Shown here: piece by piece, positions 37,646-46,138 of the stretch
Layout of the letters: the number at the start of each line of letters is the position of its first letter
Position numbering within the stretch: the stretch's first letter is position 1
NCBI RefSeq assembly: GCF_017939745.1
Contig: NZ_JAGKQQ010000002.1
Coordinates: 841,838-905,837, forward strand
Source of the DNA: Gemmata palustris
GTDB lineage: Bacteria > Planctomycetota > Planctomycetia > Gemmatales > Gemmataceae
Reading direction: 5' to 3'
DNA length: 64,000 nucleotides
Translations under genes and position numbers: made by a program
Notes under the pieces: model-generated
What the model was told of the DNA's origin: nothing
What the model saw: only the letters and a program-made list of their open reading frames with translations
Databases searched by the model: none

Positions 37646-39031
37646 ATGACACGATTGTTCGCCACACTCGCGCTACTCGTCACTTGTGGTCCCACGTTCG
37701 CAACCGAGAAGGAGCTTCCGGTCGCGGGCAAAAGCTCGGGTTCCACTGAGCAGATTAGCCAAGCCGAGAAAGGCTATAAGGCGCTCACGCAGACCGCGTT
37801 CATCCCCGCGTTCTGGACGCAGAACGCCATCCCGAATGCGTGGAAGCAGTGGGGCGTCACCGAAAAGCCCGCGAATTACACCGCGGCCGTCCTCGAGCGC
37901 TACGGGTTGCACACCGCCCCCTACCCGAACGACGGACTGCCGATGGGCCTGCGCAAAGCGAGCCGCGTGCTGAGCACCGGCGTCGGGATCGACTGCATGT
38001 TGTGCCACGCGGGTTCGATTGATGGTAAGAGCACCGTCGGCCTCGGGAACACCTCCCTCGACGTGCAGACGCTCTTCGAGGATCTGGCGAAGGTCGATGG
38101 GCTCAGCGGGAACCTGCCGTTCACGTTCTCGAACGTCCGCGGCACCAGTGAAGCGGGTGGGTTCGGCGTGTACTTGCTCGGGTTCCGCAACCCGGACCTG
38201 ACAATGCGCACGCCGCGAAAGGAACTCGGACTGCGGGACGATCTGTGCGAGGACGTGCCGGCCTGGTGGCTCATGAAGAAGAAGAAAACCATCTACCACA
38301 CGGGCGCGACCGACTCGCGTTCCGTGCGCACGCTCATGCAGTTCATGATGCACCCGCTCACGATGCCGAAGGACTTCGAGAAGCACGAACCGGCCTTCCG
38401 CGACATTCAGCAGTATCTCATCAACCTCGAACCGCCGAAGTACCCGTACCCGGTCGACGAACCGAAAGCGGCGAAGGGGAAAGTGCTCTTCAACCAGAAC
38501 TGCGCGGCGTGCCACGGTACTTACGGCGAGAAGTGGACGTACCCCAACAAGGTGATCCCGCTCGATGAGATCGGCACCGACCCGACCCGACACAAAGGTA
38601 TCGATGTGGCCTACGGTAAGGAATACTCCGCGTCGTGGTTCGGGAAGGAGAAGAACGGCTGGTTCGTGGGCGGGCTCCCACTGCGCGCAACCGCGGGCTA
38701 CCAGGCCCCGCCACTCGATGGCATCTGGGCCACGGCCCCGTACTTCCACAACGGCAGCGTGCCCACCCTCGATGGCGTGCTGAGTTCTAAGGCGCGCCCG
38801 AAGCGCTACACGCGGAGCTTCAAAACGGACGAAGCCGCTTACGACAAGGTGAAAGTGGGTTGGAAGGTGACCGAACTGCGCGACCCGCCGAGCGAGAAAC
38901 TTTCACCGCACGAGGCGCGCAAGATTTACGACACGTCGAAACCGGGTCGTAGCAGCGCCGGCCACATCTACGGCGACGACCTCACGGCCGAACAACGCGC
39001 CCAGGTGATCGAGTACCTGAAGACCTTGTAG
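37646..39031 (+). CDS. Exported di-haem cytochrome c-like protein
   Basis: 461 residues from ATG 37646. Signal peptide MTRLFATLALLVTCGPTFA. Two haem-attachment motifs: CMLCH in GVGIDCMLCHAGSIDG and CAACH in FNQNCAACHGTYGEKW. The region between them and GYQAPPLDGIWATAPYFHNG follow the pattern of bacterial cytochrome c peroxidase-like and related di-haem proteins; the Met in VPTLDGVLSS contexts is not obvious. It likely carries electrons in the periplasm. No partner gene is adjacent. Confidence 0.8.
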   Translation: MTRLFATLALLVTCGPTFATEKELPVAGKSSGSTEQISQAEKGYKALTQTAFIPAFWTQNAIPNAWKQWGVTEKPANYTAAVLERYGLHTAPYPNDGLPMGLRKASRVLSTGVGIDCMLCHAGSIDGKSTVGLGNTSLDVQTLFEDLAKVDGLSGNLPFTFSNVRGTSEAGGFGVYLLGFRNPDLTMRTPRKELGLRDDLCEDVPAWWLMKKKKTIYHTGATDSRSVRTLMQFMMHPLTMPKDFEKHEPAFRDIQQYLINLEPPKYPYPVDEPKAAKGKVLFNQNCAACHGTYGEKWTYPNKVIPLDEIGTDPTRHKGIDVAYGKEYSASWFGKEKNGWFVGGLPLRATAGYQAPPLDGIWATAPYFHNGSVPTLDGVLSSKARPKRYTRSFKTDEAAYDKVKVGWKVTELRDPPSEKLSPHEARKIYDTSKPGRSSAGHIYGDDLTAEQRAQVIEYLKTL

Positions 39032-39042
39032 CAAAGGGTGCG

Positions 39043-39546
39043 CTAACCGCGCGGCGTGAGCTTCTGAATCGCGTCCGTGAACGCGGGCCACTTCGCGGTG
39101 AGTTCGGCCCGCGACGCGCTCTGGTAGTCCGCGTAGTCGAAGCCGGGCGCGACGGTGCAGCCGAGTAGCGCGAAACCGCTGTCGCCTATCAGGTGCGTGC
39201 CCTGCCACACACCGCCGGGCACCACCGCTTGCGGAACTTGCCCCACCGCGATGTCGGCACCGAGAACCACCTCGCGTCCGCTGCCGTCGGGCCACAACTG
39301 CAGCATGCGCACCGGCGCCCCGAGATAGAAGTGGAACACCTCATCGCCCGGGAGCACGTGCAGTTCGGAGACGTGCCCCGGCTTGAGCAGATAGTAGATC
39401 GCGGTGGACACGCTGCGGTCCGCGTTGTGCGCGGGCAACGCGGACGCCGGGAGCGTCGCGGGGGAGCGGTACGTTTCGCGGAAGAACCCGCCCTCGACCG
39501 GGTGCGGTTGAAGCTGCAACAGGCGAATCACATCGTCCGCGGTCAT
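39043..39546 (-). CDS. DUF985 (cupin-5) family protein
   Basis: 167 residues from ATG 39546 (MTADDVIRLLQLQPHPVEGGFF). Signatures EGGFFRETYRS, STAIYYLLKPGHVSELHVL, GDEVFHFYLGAPVRMLQL, VGQVPQAVVPGGVWQG and GCTVAPGFDYADYQ match the DUF985/cupin-5 family. It is a jelly-roll fold of unknown reaction, sometimes annotated as sugar-binding. It converges on the cytochrome gene with 11 bp between stops. Confidence 0.88.
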   Translation of the reverse strand: MTADDVIRLLQLQPHPVEGGFFRETYRSPATLPASALPAHNADRSVSTAIYYLLKPGHVSELHVLPGDEVFHFYLGAPVRMLQLWPDGSGREVVLGADIAVGQVPQAVVPGGVWQGTHLIGDSGFALLGCTVAPGFDYADYQSASRAELTAKWPAFTDAIQKLTPRG

Positions 39547-39549
39547 AGG

Positions 39550-39674
39550 TACGCCCCAAAAAGAGCCACAGATAACGCGGATTACACGGATCAAGGCAGA
39601 AGACAGGGTATTGATGTTTCAACACGTTCTTCGGTTTTGATCCGCGCGATCCGCGTTATCTGTGGCTCTTTTTC
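39550..39674. repeat. Long inverted repeat, relative of 35673-35827
   Basis: AAAAAGAGCCACAGATAACG (39559 on) pairs with CGTTATCTGTGGCTCTTTTT (to 39672). A second inner block ACACGGATCA and TGATCCGCG also pairs. Arms are about 35 bp with few mismatches. Located between the two minus-strand genes at 39546 and 39687; the terminal T-run could support termination. Confidence 0.83.
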
Positions 39675-39686
39675 CTTCTCTCCGGC

Positions 39687-41207
39687 TCACGGTGCCTGTC
39701 CGCGAGCCGATTCCAGATTCGCGCCCTTCCAGGCCGCTTCGAGCGCTTGCGGGCTTTCGATGTTGTACTGTCGCTTCAGGGCTTGTGCGGTACCGTATCG
39801 CTGGGTGTCGCTCAGGAAGATTTTGAAGTTCTGCTCGCCCTTCAGCTTAATCAGGTGCTCCGTCACGCTCACACTCTGGCAGTAGTAGCCGGTGATCTTC
39901 TCCGCGGGGAAGTCGTTCAGGTCGAAGAGCGTGGTGAGGGCCCGCAATTCACCTTCACGGGCACAGCGCGGGAGCGTCCGCGTGTACCGGCTGATCTCTT
40001 CCGGCGAACCGGCCAGAATCGCCATCCCCTCTTCGGCCCACTTCGGCGGCGGCTTGTCCGCGAACAGGTCCGCGAGGACCACGTGCGTCAGCTCCCGGGG
40101 CAGTGCGTTCGGGACGAGCACGGGGTCGTCCGCGCGAAGGTCGATTCGGCGAGCCGTCGCGCGCTTGTTGGTGAGACTGACGCTGGCGTGCCCCGTCATC
40201 GCGGCGGGCTTGCCCGTGGCCTTCGCGTAGGCCTCGGCGGTCGCGTGAATCACGATGTCGCACTTCGGCTGCCACGCCCCACCGGGGGGACCGGACCACC
40301 GCTCGAAAATCTGCTTACGCCCGGCTTCTGCTGCGGTCGCCACCGACTCGCCGAGGGTACGGTCACCGCCGTGATGCACGCGGAAGCTCGCCGTCTCCAC
40401 CACGTCGCCGTTCGCAACGACGGGGGCAACAGCCTTCGCGCTACCGGCTTTAGCTTGGGCCGCCTTCAACAACTGCTGGCCGACTTTCTGAAGTTCTGCG
40501 TTCAGCGGAACCAGTTGAAGTGCTTCGGTCACGTCCTGCACCGCGCCGGCAGCGGTCGTGGCGTCACACGCGGGCGCGTTCACGCGGTCCGCCGAGAGTT
40601 TGATGCGGCAGTACGCCCACGCCGCCTTCTGCTCCGCGGTCAGCTTGGCCGCGCCGGTCGAAGCGAAAAGCCGATCCGCGTCCGCGTAGCGGCCCTTCTT
40701 GAACGCAGCTACCGCGTCCGCGGCGAAATCGCTCGCCGGTGCGATTGTGGGCGCCGCTACCGGTTCCACAACGGGTGCGACCACCGACGAGCCGAGGTTC
40801 GGTTCCGGCAATGTTGTGGGGACCATCGGCACTGCGGGCGGCGCGGGAGTCACTGGTACCGGAGCCGGCTTCACTTCGCCGCCGAGCAGCGTGAGCTTGC
40901 GGCGCGTTTGTGCGATGCGTTCCGGTTCCGCGGCCGGTGCTTTCTCGAGCCGGTAGAGTTCGGCGAGATAGGATTCGCGGAGCAGCGTGAGGAACGCCTT
41001 GTTGCCGTCCGCGTTGGAGATTTCCTTTTCCAGCGCCGCGACCGCTTCCGCGGGCATACTCACATCAAGGTACTTGCGGGCATCGGCCATCGCCTTTTGC
41101 ACCGCGATCTGCTTCTCGACCGGGTCCGGTTGTGAATCGGCAGCGGACGTGAAGCGCGCAGCGAAAGCAGCGCCCGCGAGGGCGAGTACGAGCACGGAAC
41201 GAAGCAT
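39687..41207 (-). CDS. Exported peptidase-MA-like protein, probably lacking a catalytic histidine
   Basis: 506 residues from ATG 41207 (MLRSVLVLALAGAAFAA), a signal peptide. An N-terminal helical repeat-like part (residues about 25-110) leads to a Pro-rich linker, a second helical part, and a C-terminal domain resembling gluzincin-type peptidase MA. There the sequence LPRELTHVVLADLF (R371 to F382) takes the place expected for HExxH, with Arg where the first His should be, and PPKWAEEGMAIL provides the third-ligand Glu region. If so, it is a non-enzymatic relative. I do not know how general the Arg is in homologues. Confidence 0.6.
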   Translation of the reverse strand: MLRSVLVLALAGAAFAARFTSAADSQPDPVEKQIAVQKAMADARKYLDVSMPAEAVAALEKEISNADGNKAFLTLLRESYLAELYRLEKAPAAEPERIAQTRRKLTLLGGEVKPAPVPVTPAPPAVPMVPTTLPEPNLGSSVVAPVVEPVAAPTIAPASDFAADAVAAFKKGRYADADRLFASTGAAKLTAEQKAAWAYCRIKLSADRVNAPACDATTAAGAVQDVTEALQLVPLNAELQKVGQQLLKAAQAKAGSAKAVAPVVANGDVVETASFRVHHGGDRTLGESVATAAEAGRKQIFERWSGPPGGAWQPKCDIVIHATAEAYAKATGKPAAMTGHASVSLTNKRATARRIDLRADDPVLVPNALPRELTHVVLADLFADKPPPKWAEEGMAILAGSPEEISRYTRTLPRCAREGELRALTTLFDLNDFPAEKITGYYCQSVSVTEHLIKLKGEQNFKIFLSDTQRYGTAQALKRQYNIESPQALEAAWKGANLESARGQAP

Positions 41208-41377
41208 CAGGCGGCATCCTTGCCGTGAGGCGGCAGACCGGGCGATTCGCGCCCGCCGCGGGGACGGCACTCTATACGCAGCCGCGGGGAGCGGGACAAG
41301 CTCAAGTGCGGCGGATCTGAGGCGCGAGCGCGGGTGGAATCGGGCTTCGCTCTGGAGGCGATCGCGAGGAAAGGGCG

Positions 41378-41383
41378 TATACT
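41378..41383 (+). promoter_or_regulatory. Candidate -10 element for the exonuclease gene
   Basis: TATACT lies eight bases upstream of ATG 41391. No good -35 is seen at the right spacing. If used, the mRNA would start almost at the ATG 41391 and favour the ATG 41409, which has AGGA upstream. Confidence 0.35.
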
Positions 41384-41390
41384 AACGGCA

Positions 41391-41963
41391 ATGGCACAGG
41401 ACGAACCCATGCCCCCGCGCCGCAAAAAGCCGACCGCTCCCCCTTTGCCGCTCGACGGCCCGTTCGTCGCGATCGACTTCGAGACCGCGGACAACGGTCC
41501 CGATAGCGCCTGCGCGGTGGGGGTGGTTCGGGTGGAAAACTCGAAGATCGTTCACCGCGAGGCCGTGCTGATCCGCCCGCCGCGCGAGCGGATTCTCTTC
41601 ACCTACGTTCACGGCATCACTTGGCCGATGGTCAAAAGCGCGCCAGTCTTCAAAGACGTGTGGGCGAAGATCGCACCGGTGCTCGAAGGGGCGACCTTTC
41701 TTGCCGCGCACAACGCACCGTTCGACCGGCGCGTGCTGTCCGCGTGCTGTGCCGCGGCCGAGTTGGTTGCCCCTCCCCTTCCCTTCGTCTGCACGGTTCA
41801 GCTCGCGCGCCGGAAGTGGGCACTCAAGCCCGCGAACCTGCCCGCCGTGTGTCGGCGCCTCGGGATCGGCCTCATCCACCACAACGCCGGTTCCGACGCG
41901 GAAGCGTGTGCCCGGATCGTGATCGCGGCTGCTGTCCACGGAAGCGCCACCGATCCTTCTTGA
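41391..41963 (+). CDS. DEDDh 3'-5' exonuclease, DNA polymerase III epsilon-like
   Basis: 190 residues from ATG 41391; ATG 41409 (MPPRRKKPTAPP) is an equally good start because AGGA precedes it. Exo I is FVAIDFETAD (D29, E31), exo II is FLAAHNAPFDRRVL, exo III is HHNAGSDAEACARI, so all four acidic residues and the His are in place. A PolB/epsilon-type proofreading fold without the alpha-binding tail. Members act in repair or as separate exonucleases. It is alone, followed by a repeat cluster. Confidence 0.88.
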   Translation: MAQDEPMPPRRKKPTAPPLPLDGPFVAIDFETADNGPDSACAVGVVRVENSKIVHREAVLIRPPRERILFTYVHGITWPMVKSAPVFKDVWAKIAPVLEGATFLAAHNAPFDRRVLSACCAAAELVAPPLPFVCTVQLARRKWALKPANLPAVCRRLGIGLIHHNAGSDAEACARIVIAAAVHGSATDPS

Positions 41964-42250
41964 GTGTAGTCCGCTCGCTCCGCGAGCGGTCGGCAACCAC
42001 GGACTACAGGCAAATCCGTTATCAGGAAGCCCACGCACCGCTCGCGGAGCGAGCGGACTACACTCAGAAGCGCAGTTGTTGTGTTGAAACCTAGCGAACG
42101 GCACGGCGTAAGCCCGCCGGTAGTGCCTAAAAACCACCGGCGGGCTTACGCCGCGCCGTTCGCTCACACCATGATTTCAACACAGCAAAGCGCAGGCTCA
42201 CTAACAGGAAATCCAAACACCGCTCGCGGAGCGAGCGGACTACACTCAGA
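41962..42250. repeat. Cluster of family D and family C palindromes
   Basis: Family D units, each a hairpin around CCGCTCGCTCCGCGAGCGG, lie at 41962-41990 (forward), 42037-42066 and 42219-42250 (reverse), so the outer two face each other. Between them a family C pair, 42093-42121 and 42136-42164, forms a 29-bp inverted repeat with one mismatch (AGCGAACGGCACGGCGTAAG start). Further copies of D are at 62853-62884 and, partial, around 62930. The cluster fills the gap between convergent genes. Confidence 0.85.
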
Positions 42251-42256
42251 CCGACA

Positions 42257-44857
42257 CTAATCCTTCCACCCCAGCACGATCTCCAGCGCGGGCACGCCGG
42301 ACGTCCACGCACCGGCGGGGTCTTCCAGCGCGAGGCGAACCGGCTGGTTCGCAGCGCGGCGCACGTTCAGCGGTCGACGCCCGCCCTGGCGCAGCACGTC
42401 GACCAGTTTCACCCGCGCTCGTGGACTCGCAAGATCGCCAACGAAGAGCAACAACGTCAGCTCCGGGTCGAGTTGATCGGCTGTTAGCGCCTTGTCGCCA
42501 AACGTGACCGCGAGGAACGTCAGTTGCCCTTCGCCCCCGGTCGCGGAATCGTACAGCACTACGCCGTCGGCCGGCACGTGTTGCCCCGCCTTCACGTTGA
42601 CGCGGATGTCGCGCGATAGCGGAGGCGCCTTCCCCGGGCGCGGAACTTGTGGAGCGGGAACCTTCACCGACGGCGGGGGCGGAGCTGCTTTGCGATAAAG
42701 GAATTTGGGCGCTGCAGGCGGAATCGGGACGTTGATCCCGCGCTGCCGCTCCAACGGATCGAAATCCGTTGTCGTGTTTCCATCGTCATCGTTGTCGAGG
42801 TCATCACTGCCGTCAAAGTCCATTAGCATCGAATCCACAGATGCTACTGAAGAAGGTGAGGCCATCAGTGCCGAGAAAAACGCCGCCCCGCCCGCACTGC
42901 CGAACCGGGGCTCCGACCACCCTGCCGGGAGTCCGTTCGCCACCGCGACCGTTCCCGTGACAGGCTGCCCCGCTTCCGTGCGCACCGCGACGAACGCCGT
43001 CTCCGAACTCGGCACCCCAGCCGCGAGCGACTCGCGCACGAGCAATTCGCGCACGTACTTCGTGGCCGTGTCGCGGGCGTTTTCCGCAAAGACCTTCTCT
43101 TCGCCCACATCCGCGGCGTCATAACTGAGGCGCGCGAGCTCCGCACGGAGTTTGTCGCCGCTCGTCCCGCCGGTCATCACGTATTCGAGCCGGCGCACGC
43201 GGTCCGCACCGAAGAGCGCCTTCAGACCCGACGTCGCACGGCCGGCATCGGCGCGAACTTCGGCAGCGACTTCCGCGCCCGTTCGCAATCGGAACGACAG
43301 CGGATCACCGTCCAACGGCACCCGGCCGACGACCCACACCGGGCGCCCGGCAGGAAGGTCGCCGATATCGACTGCACTGGCAGGTCCAGGAACGACGAGC
43401 GCGACCGTGCGCCCGGTCGCCTCCGCGCGCACGCGGTTCACTTCGAGCGTGAGGCCGGTGAGCACAGGAGCGGACCAGTCCGCGAGCACTTCGTCGAGTG
43501 CGGTCGTCACGTCGTCTTCGTCCGGGCTGCTCGTCAGGAAGCGCGACACCCCACCCCCTCGCTCAGCCAGTTCGGACGCGAGCGCGGCGTTCGGCGCCGC
43601 GTCGATGCACAACACGCTCACTCGGCGCCGGTTGGGTTTCTCCGATTCAAGGTCCGCCAGACGTAGCACGCGGCCCGCATCACTCACTTCTGCATCGGTG
43701 AGAATGAGTACGTGACGCGAAGGCGTGTCCGCGACCCGCGCGCGGTCGAGCGCCTGTTCCAGCGCGACACCGAGTTCGGTTCCACCGCTATCGTGATTCG
43801 TCTTCAAAAATGCGACCGCCTCGCGCACCACGTCCGGGGTCGCTTTGCGCGGGCGCTCAGCGAACCACTTGGTGGTATCGTGAAACAGCCCCAGTGCGAA
43901 CGAATCGTGCTCACTCATCCCCGCCAGGAAGCGCTCAACAGCCCAGTCCGCGGCCTCCCACTTCGCTCCCCTCATCGAACCGGAGTGGTCCACGAGCAGC
44001 ACCACCTCGCGCGGGATCTTCTTCGCGCTCGCGAACTTCGGCGGCGCGCACAGCGCCAGGAAGTACGCTTTCTCGGTCGCGGGATCGGCGTGAACCCACG
44101 TCCGCAATGCGGGTTGCGCGTCTTCTGTCTTCGCGCCCCACGAAATGACGCAGTCGCGGTCCGGAAGCGCTTCCCCTTCCCGTAACCGAACGCGGTCTCC
44201 CTCCACCGCAAGTGCGTGCGTGGGGCTGGCAATGCGCTCGGCTTCGCGAACTGTGAGATCGAGTGCGAACCGGTGGCCCGGGTCGCGCAACACAGCGAGC
44301 GGTTGCCCGTCCGCGTGGCGCGAGTCGGCCTCGTCCGCGCGAACGTATCGCGGCGCGGTGGTCAACGGCACGCGCAGCGCCCACCCCGCCCCCTCGACCT
44401 TCGCGACCTGCACGTAATCGGTCTGAACGACGATGTCCTGACCGGCCCGGATGCCGGCCACCGCGAGCGTGAACACGTCCGGTGATTCCCGCGTGACGAG
44501 GGCCGCCTGGCGCCCCGCACGCTTGGCTTCCTTGTAGTCCGTTTCGGCGGCTTCGCGCGCTTTCAGCGTGGTGCGAATCTCGACGTCGCCGAACCGCACG
44601 CGAACGCCGGTCACGGCCGCGTCGCCCGGCAACGGGAAGCGGTACAGTGCTTCGAGGATATCGGTCGATTGATCCGGTAGCGCAAAATTTTGCGCGAGCG
44701 TGAGGGTCGCAAGCGGCCCGGTTACGGTCCCGGTCAACGCGGTGCGCATCAGCGGAACGAACTTCCGCGGCGCGTCTGGCGCCGATGGATCACTGGCGAC
44801 TTCGAGAACACCGAAACCGTCCGGGCGCGAATTGTAGAAAGTCTGTGAATTCAGCAT
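42257..44857 (-). CDS. VIT and von Willebrand A domain protein
   Basis: 866 residues from ATG 44857 with GAGG upstream. The N-terminal VIT domain (about residues 35-170) shows ILEALYRFPLPGDAAVTGVR and RTTLKAREAAETDYKEAKRAG. The VWA domain has the MIDAS VVLLVDHSGSMRGAKW (D-x-S-G-S) and VLILTDAEVSD, around residues 285-450. The C-terminal part is less conserved, with a Pro-rich linker and a beta-rich end. No signal peptide is seen, so it is probably cytoplasmic. Such proteins bind metal and partner proteins; the role here is unknown. Confidence 0.88.
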   Translation of the reverse strand: MLNSQTFYNSRPDGFGVLEVASDPSAPDAPRKFVPLMRTALTGTVTGPLATLTLAQNFALPDQSTDILEALYRFPLPGDAAVTGVRVRFGDVEIRTTLKAREAAETDYKEAKRAGRQAALVTRESPDVFTLAVAGIRAGQDIVVQTDYVQVAKVEGAGWALRVPLTTAPRYVRADEADSRHADGQPLAVLRDPGHRFALDLTVREAERIASPTHALAVEGDRVRLREGEALPDRDCVISWGAKTEDAQPALRTWVHADPATEKAYFLALCAPPKFASAKKIPREVVLLVDHSGSMRGAKWEAADWAVERFLAGMSEHDSFALGLFHDTTKWFAERPRKATPDVVREAVAFLKTNHDSGGTELGVALEQALDRARVADTPSRHVLILTDAEVSDAGRVLRLADLESEKPNRRRVSVLCIDAAPNAALASELAERGGGVSRFLTSSPDEDDVTTALDEVLADWSAPVLTGLTLEVNRVRAEATGRTVALVVPGPASAVDIGDLPAGRPVWVVGRVPLDGDPLSFRLRTGAEVAAEVRADAGRATSGLKALFGADRVRRLEYVMTGGTSGDKLRAELARLSYDAADVGEEKVFAENARDTATKYVRELLVRESLAAGVPSSETAFVAVRTEAGQPVTGTVAVANGLPAGWSEPRFGSAGGAAFFSALMASPSSVASVDSMLMDFDGSDDLDNDDDGNTTTDFDPLERQRGINVPIPPAAPKFLYRKAAPPPPSVKVPAPQVPRPGKAPPLSRDIRVNVKAGQHVPADGVVLYDSATGGEGQLTFLAVTFGDKALTADQLDPELTLLLFVGDLASPRARVKLVDVLRQGGRRPLNVRRAANQPVRLALEDPAGAWTSGVPALEIVLGWKD

Positions 44858-45184
44858 TTCAGCCTCGCTCGTGTGTGAAGTGAATGGGAGAAAACTGCGT
44901 GGCTCGATCCAACAAAGACGGGACTTTCTCGAATTCGCGTTCTCGTTACTCCATTTGAAAAATTGGCGGATTGCCGATGGTTGAGGCGAACGGCCGGTGT
45001 AAGCCGGCCGGTGAGGACAGCAATGGCCTCACAAGAGCGCGCGACTGAGCCGAGGGGGACGGCGAATCCCGACCTCAACTCGCGGACGAACCGCTTCGCG
45101 CCACGACCATGATACACCGACACGCGGCACCCGTAGGCGGGTTCGCAGTGCCGTTCAGCGCGCATTAAGATGTGGAGGTGACGG
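44858..45184. other. Intergenic region with one family B repeat
   Basis: Between two minus-strand genes. A GCGAACGGCCGGTGTAAGCC unit at 44986-45014 is its only recognisable element. The AT-richer part at 44885-44975 may hold the promoter of the VIT/VWA gene. No gene was found. Confidence 0.5.
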
Positions 45185-45847
45185 TCAGGAAGCCCGCTCC
45201 CGGAAGCCCGGGGCGAGCGCATCGGCGGGAACCGAACGCAGCGCGGCCGGGGCGGGTTGCATCTGCACGATGAACCGTTCGATCCCAGTCAGGAACATCT
45301 GAACCGCGATCGCGACCAGCACCATCCCCATGAGGCGCTCCAGTGCGGTCAGCCCCTTTTGGCCCAGGTACGACCGCAACCGCGCGCCGAGGAACACAAT
45401 CACCGCCACCCCGAACCACGCGATCGTAACCGCGCCGAGCCACTCCGCCCACCGGTTCGGTTCGCGGCTCATTAGGAGCAGTTCGACCGCGAGCACCGAT
45501 GGTCCCGCAACATAGGGGATCGCCAGCGGCACAATGAACGGCTCGCCGTCCACTTCTTCGTGCAGGCTGTTGGCCGGGGTTGGGAACACCATCTTGATCG
45601 CGATCAGGAACAGGATCACGCCGCCAGAAATAGACAGCGCCGGTTCGGAGATTCGCATCGCGGCGATCAGGAACTGACCGGTGAAGAGAAACCCGACCAT
45701 GACCAGGAACGCGATCACCAATTCACGGAAGATCACGCGACTCTGGCGCGCCGGGTCCACGTGCTTGAGCGCGGCGAGGAAAAACGGAATGTTCCCGAGC
45801 GGGTCCATGACGAGGAACAGCAGAACAGCCGCCGCGGCCATAGGCAC
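45185..45847 (-). CDS. MarC family membrane protein
   Basis: 220 residues; starts at GTG 45847 (AAGGA five bases upstream) or ATG 45841. Six predicted membrane helices with the family phrases FLVMDPLGNIPFFLAALKH, LSISGGVILFLIAIKMVFP, VPLAIPYVAGPSVLAVELLL and GLTALERLMGMVLVAIAVQM. The MarC/UPF0056 family is broadly distributed in bacterial inner membranes; its transport substrate is unknown, and the earlier link to multiple antibiotic resistance has not held up. It is divergent from the sigma-factor gene at 46139. Confidence 0.9.
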   Translation of the reverse strand: MPMAAAAVLLFLVMDPLGNIPFFLAALKHVDPARQSRVIFRELVIAFLVMVGFLFTGQFLIAAMRISEPALSISGGVILFLIAIKMVFPTPANSLHEEVDGEPFIVPLAIPYVAGPSVLAVELLLMSREPNRWAEWLGAVTIAWFGVAVIVFLGARLRSYLGQKGLTALERLMGMVLVAIAVQMFLTGIERFIVQMQPAPAALRSVPADALAPGFRERAS

Positions 45848-46138
45848 TTCGTCCTTCCCGTAGCGCGAAAATCAGGCACTCGTGCCCCGGGCACGTCGGG
45901 GCGATTACCGACACGGTTTCCCGTGTGGCTCAATATCACTTGCGCCGCTCAAAAGACTCTCACCGTTCTATTCGCACACGCGGCTCCGGGCGAACCGGGG
46001 CCGATCGCTGTTTCGGTCCCGGAACGCGACTGTTACAGTTTTCATGCACGGTTTTCGCCGCGGCGCGGAAAGACATTGGTAAACGCGGCGGAACCGGGCG
46101 GTCCGGTCTCCCGAACCCACCTCCGCCAAGGAGCGCGA

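Noticed and set aside
45560..46138. N-terminal extension of the ECF sigma gene
   Set aside because: It is antisense to marC and lacks a Shine-Dalgarno site; ATG 46139 has AAGGAG.
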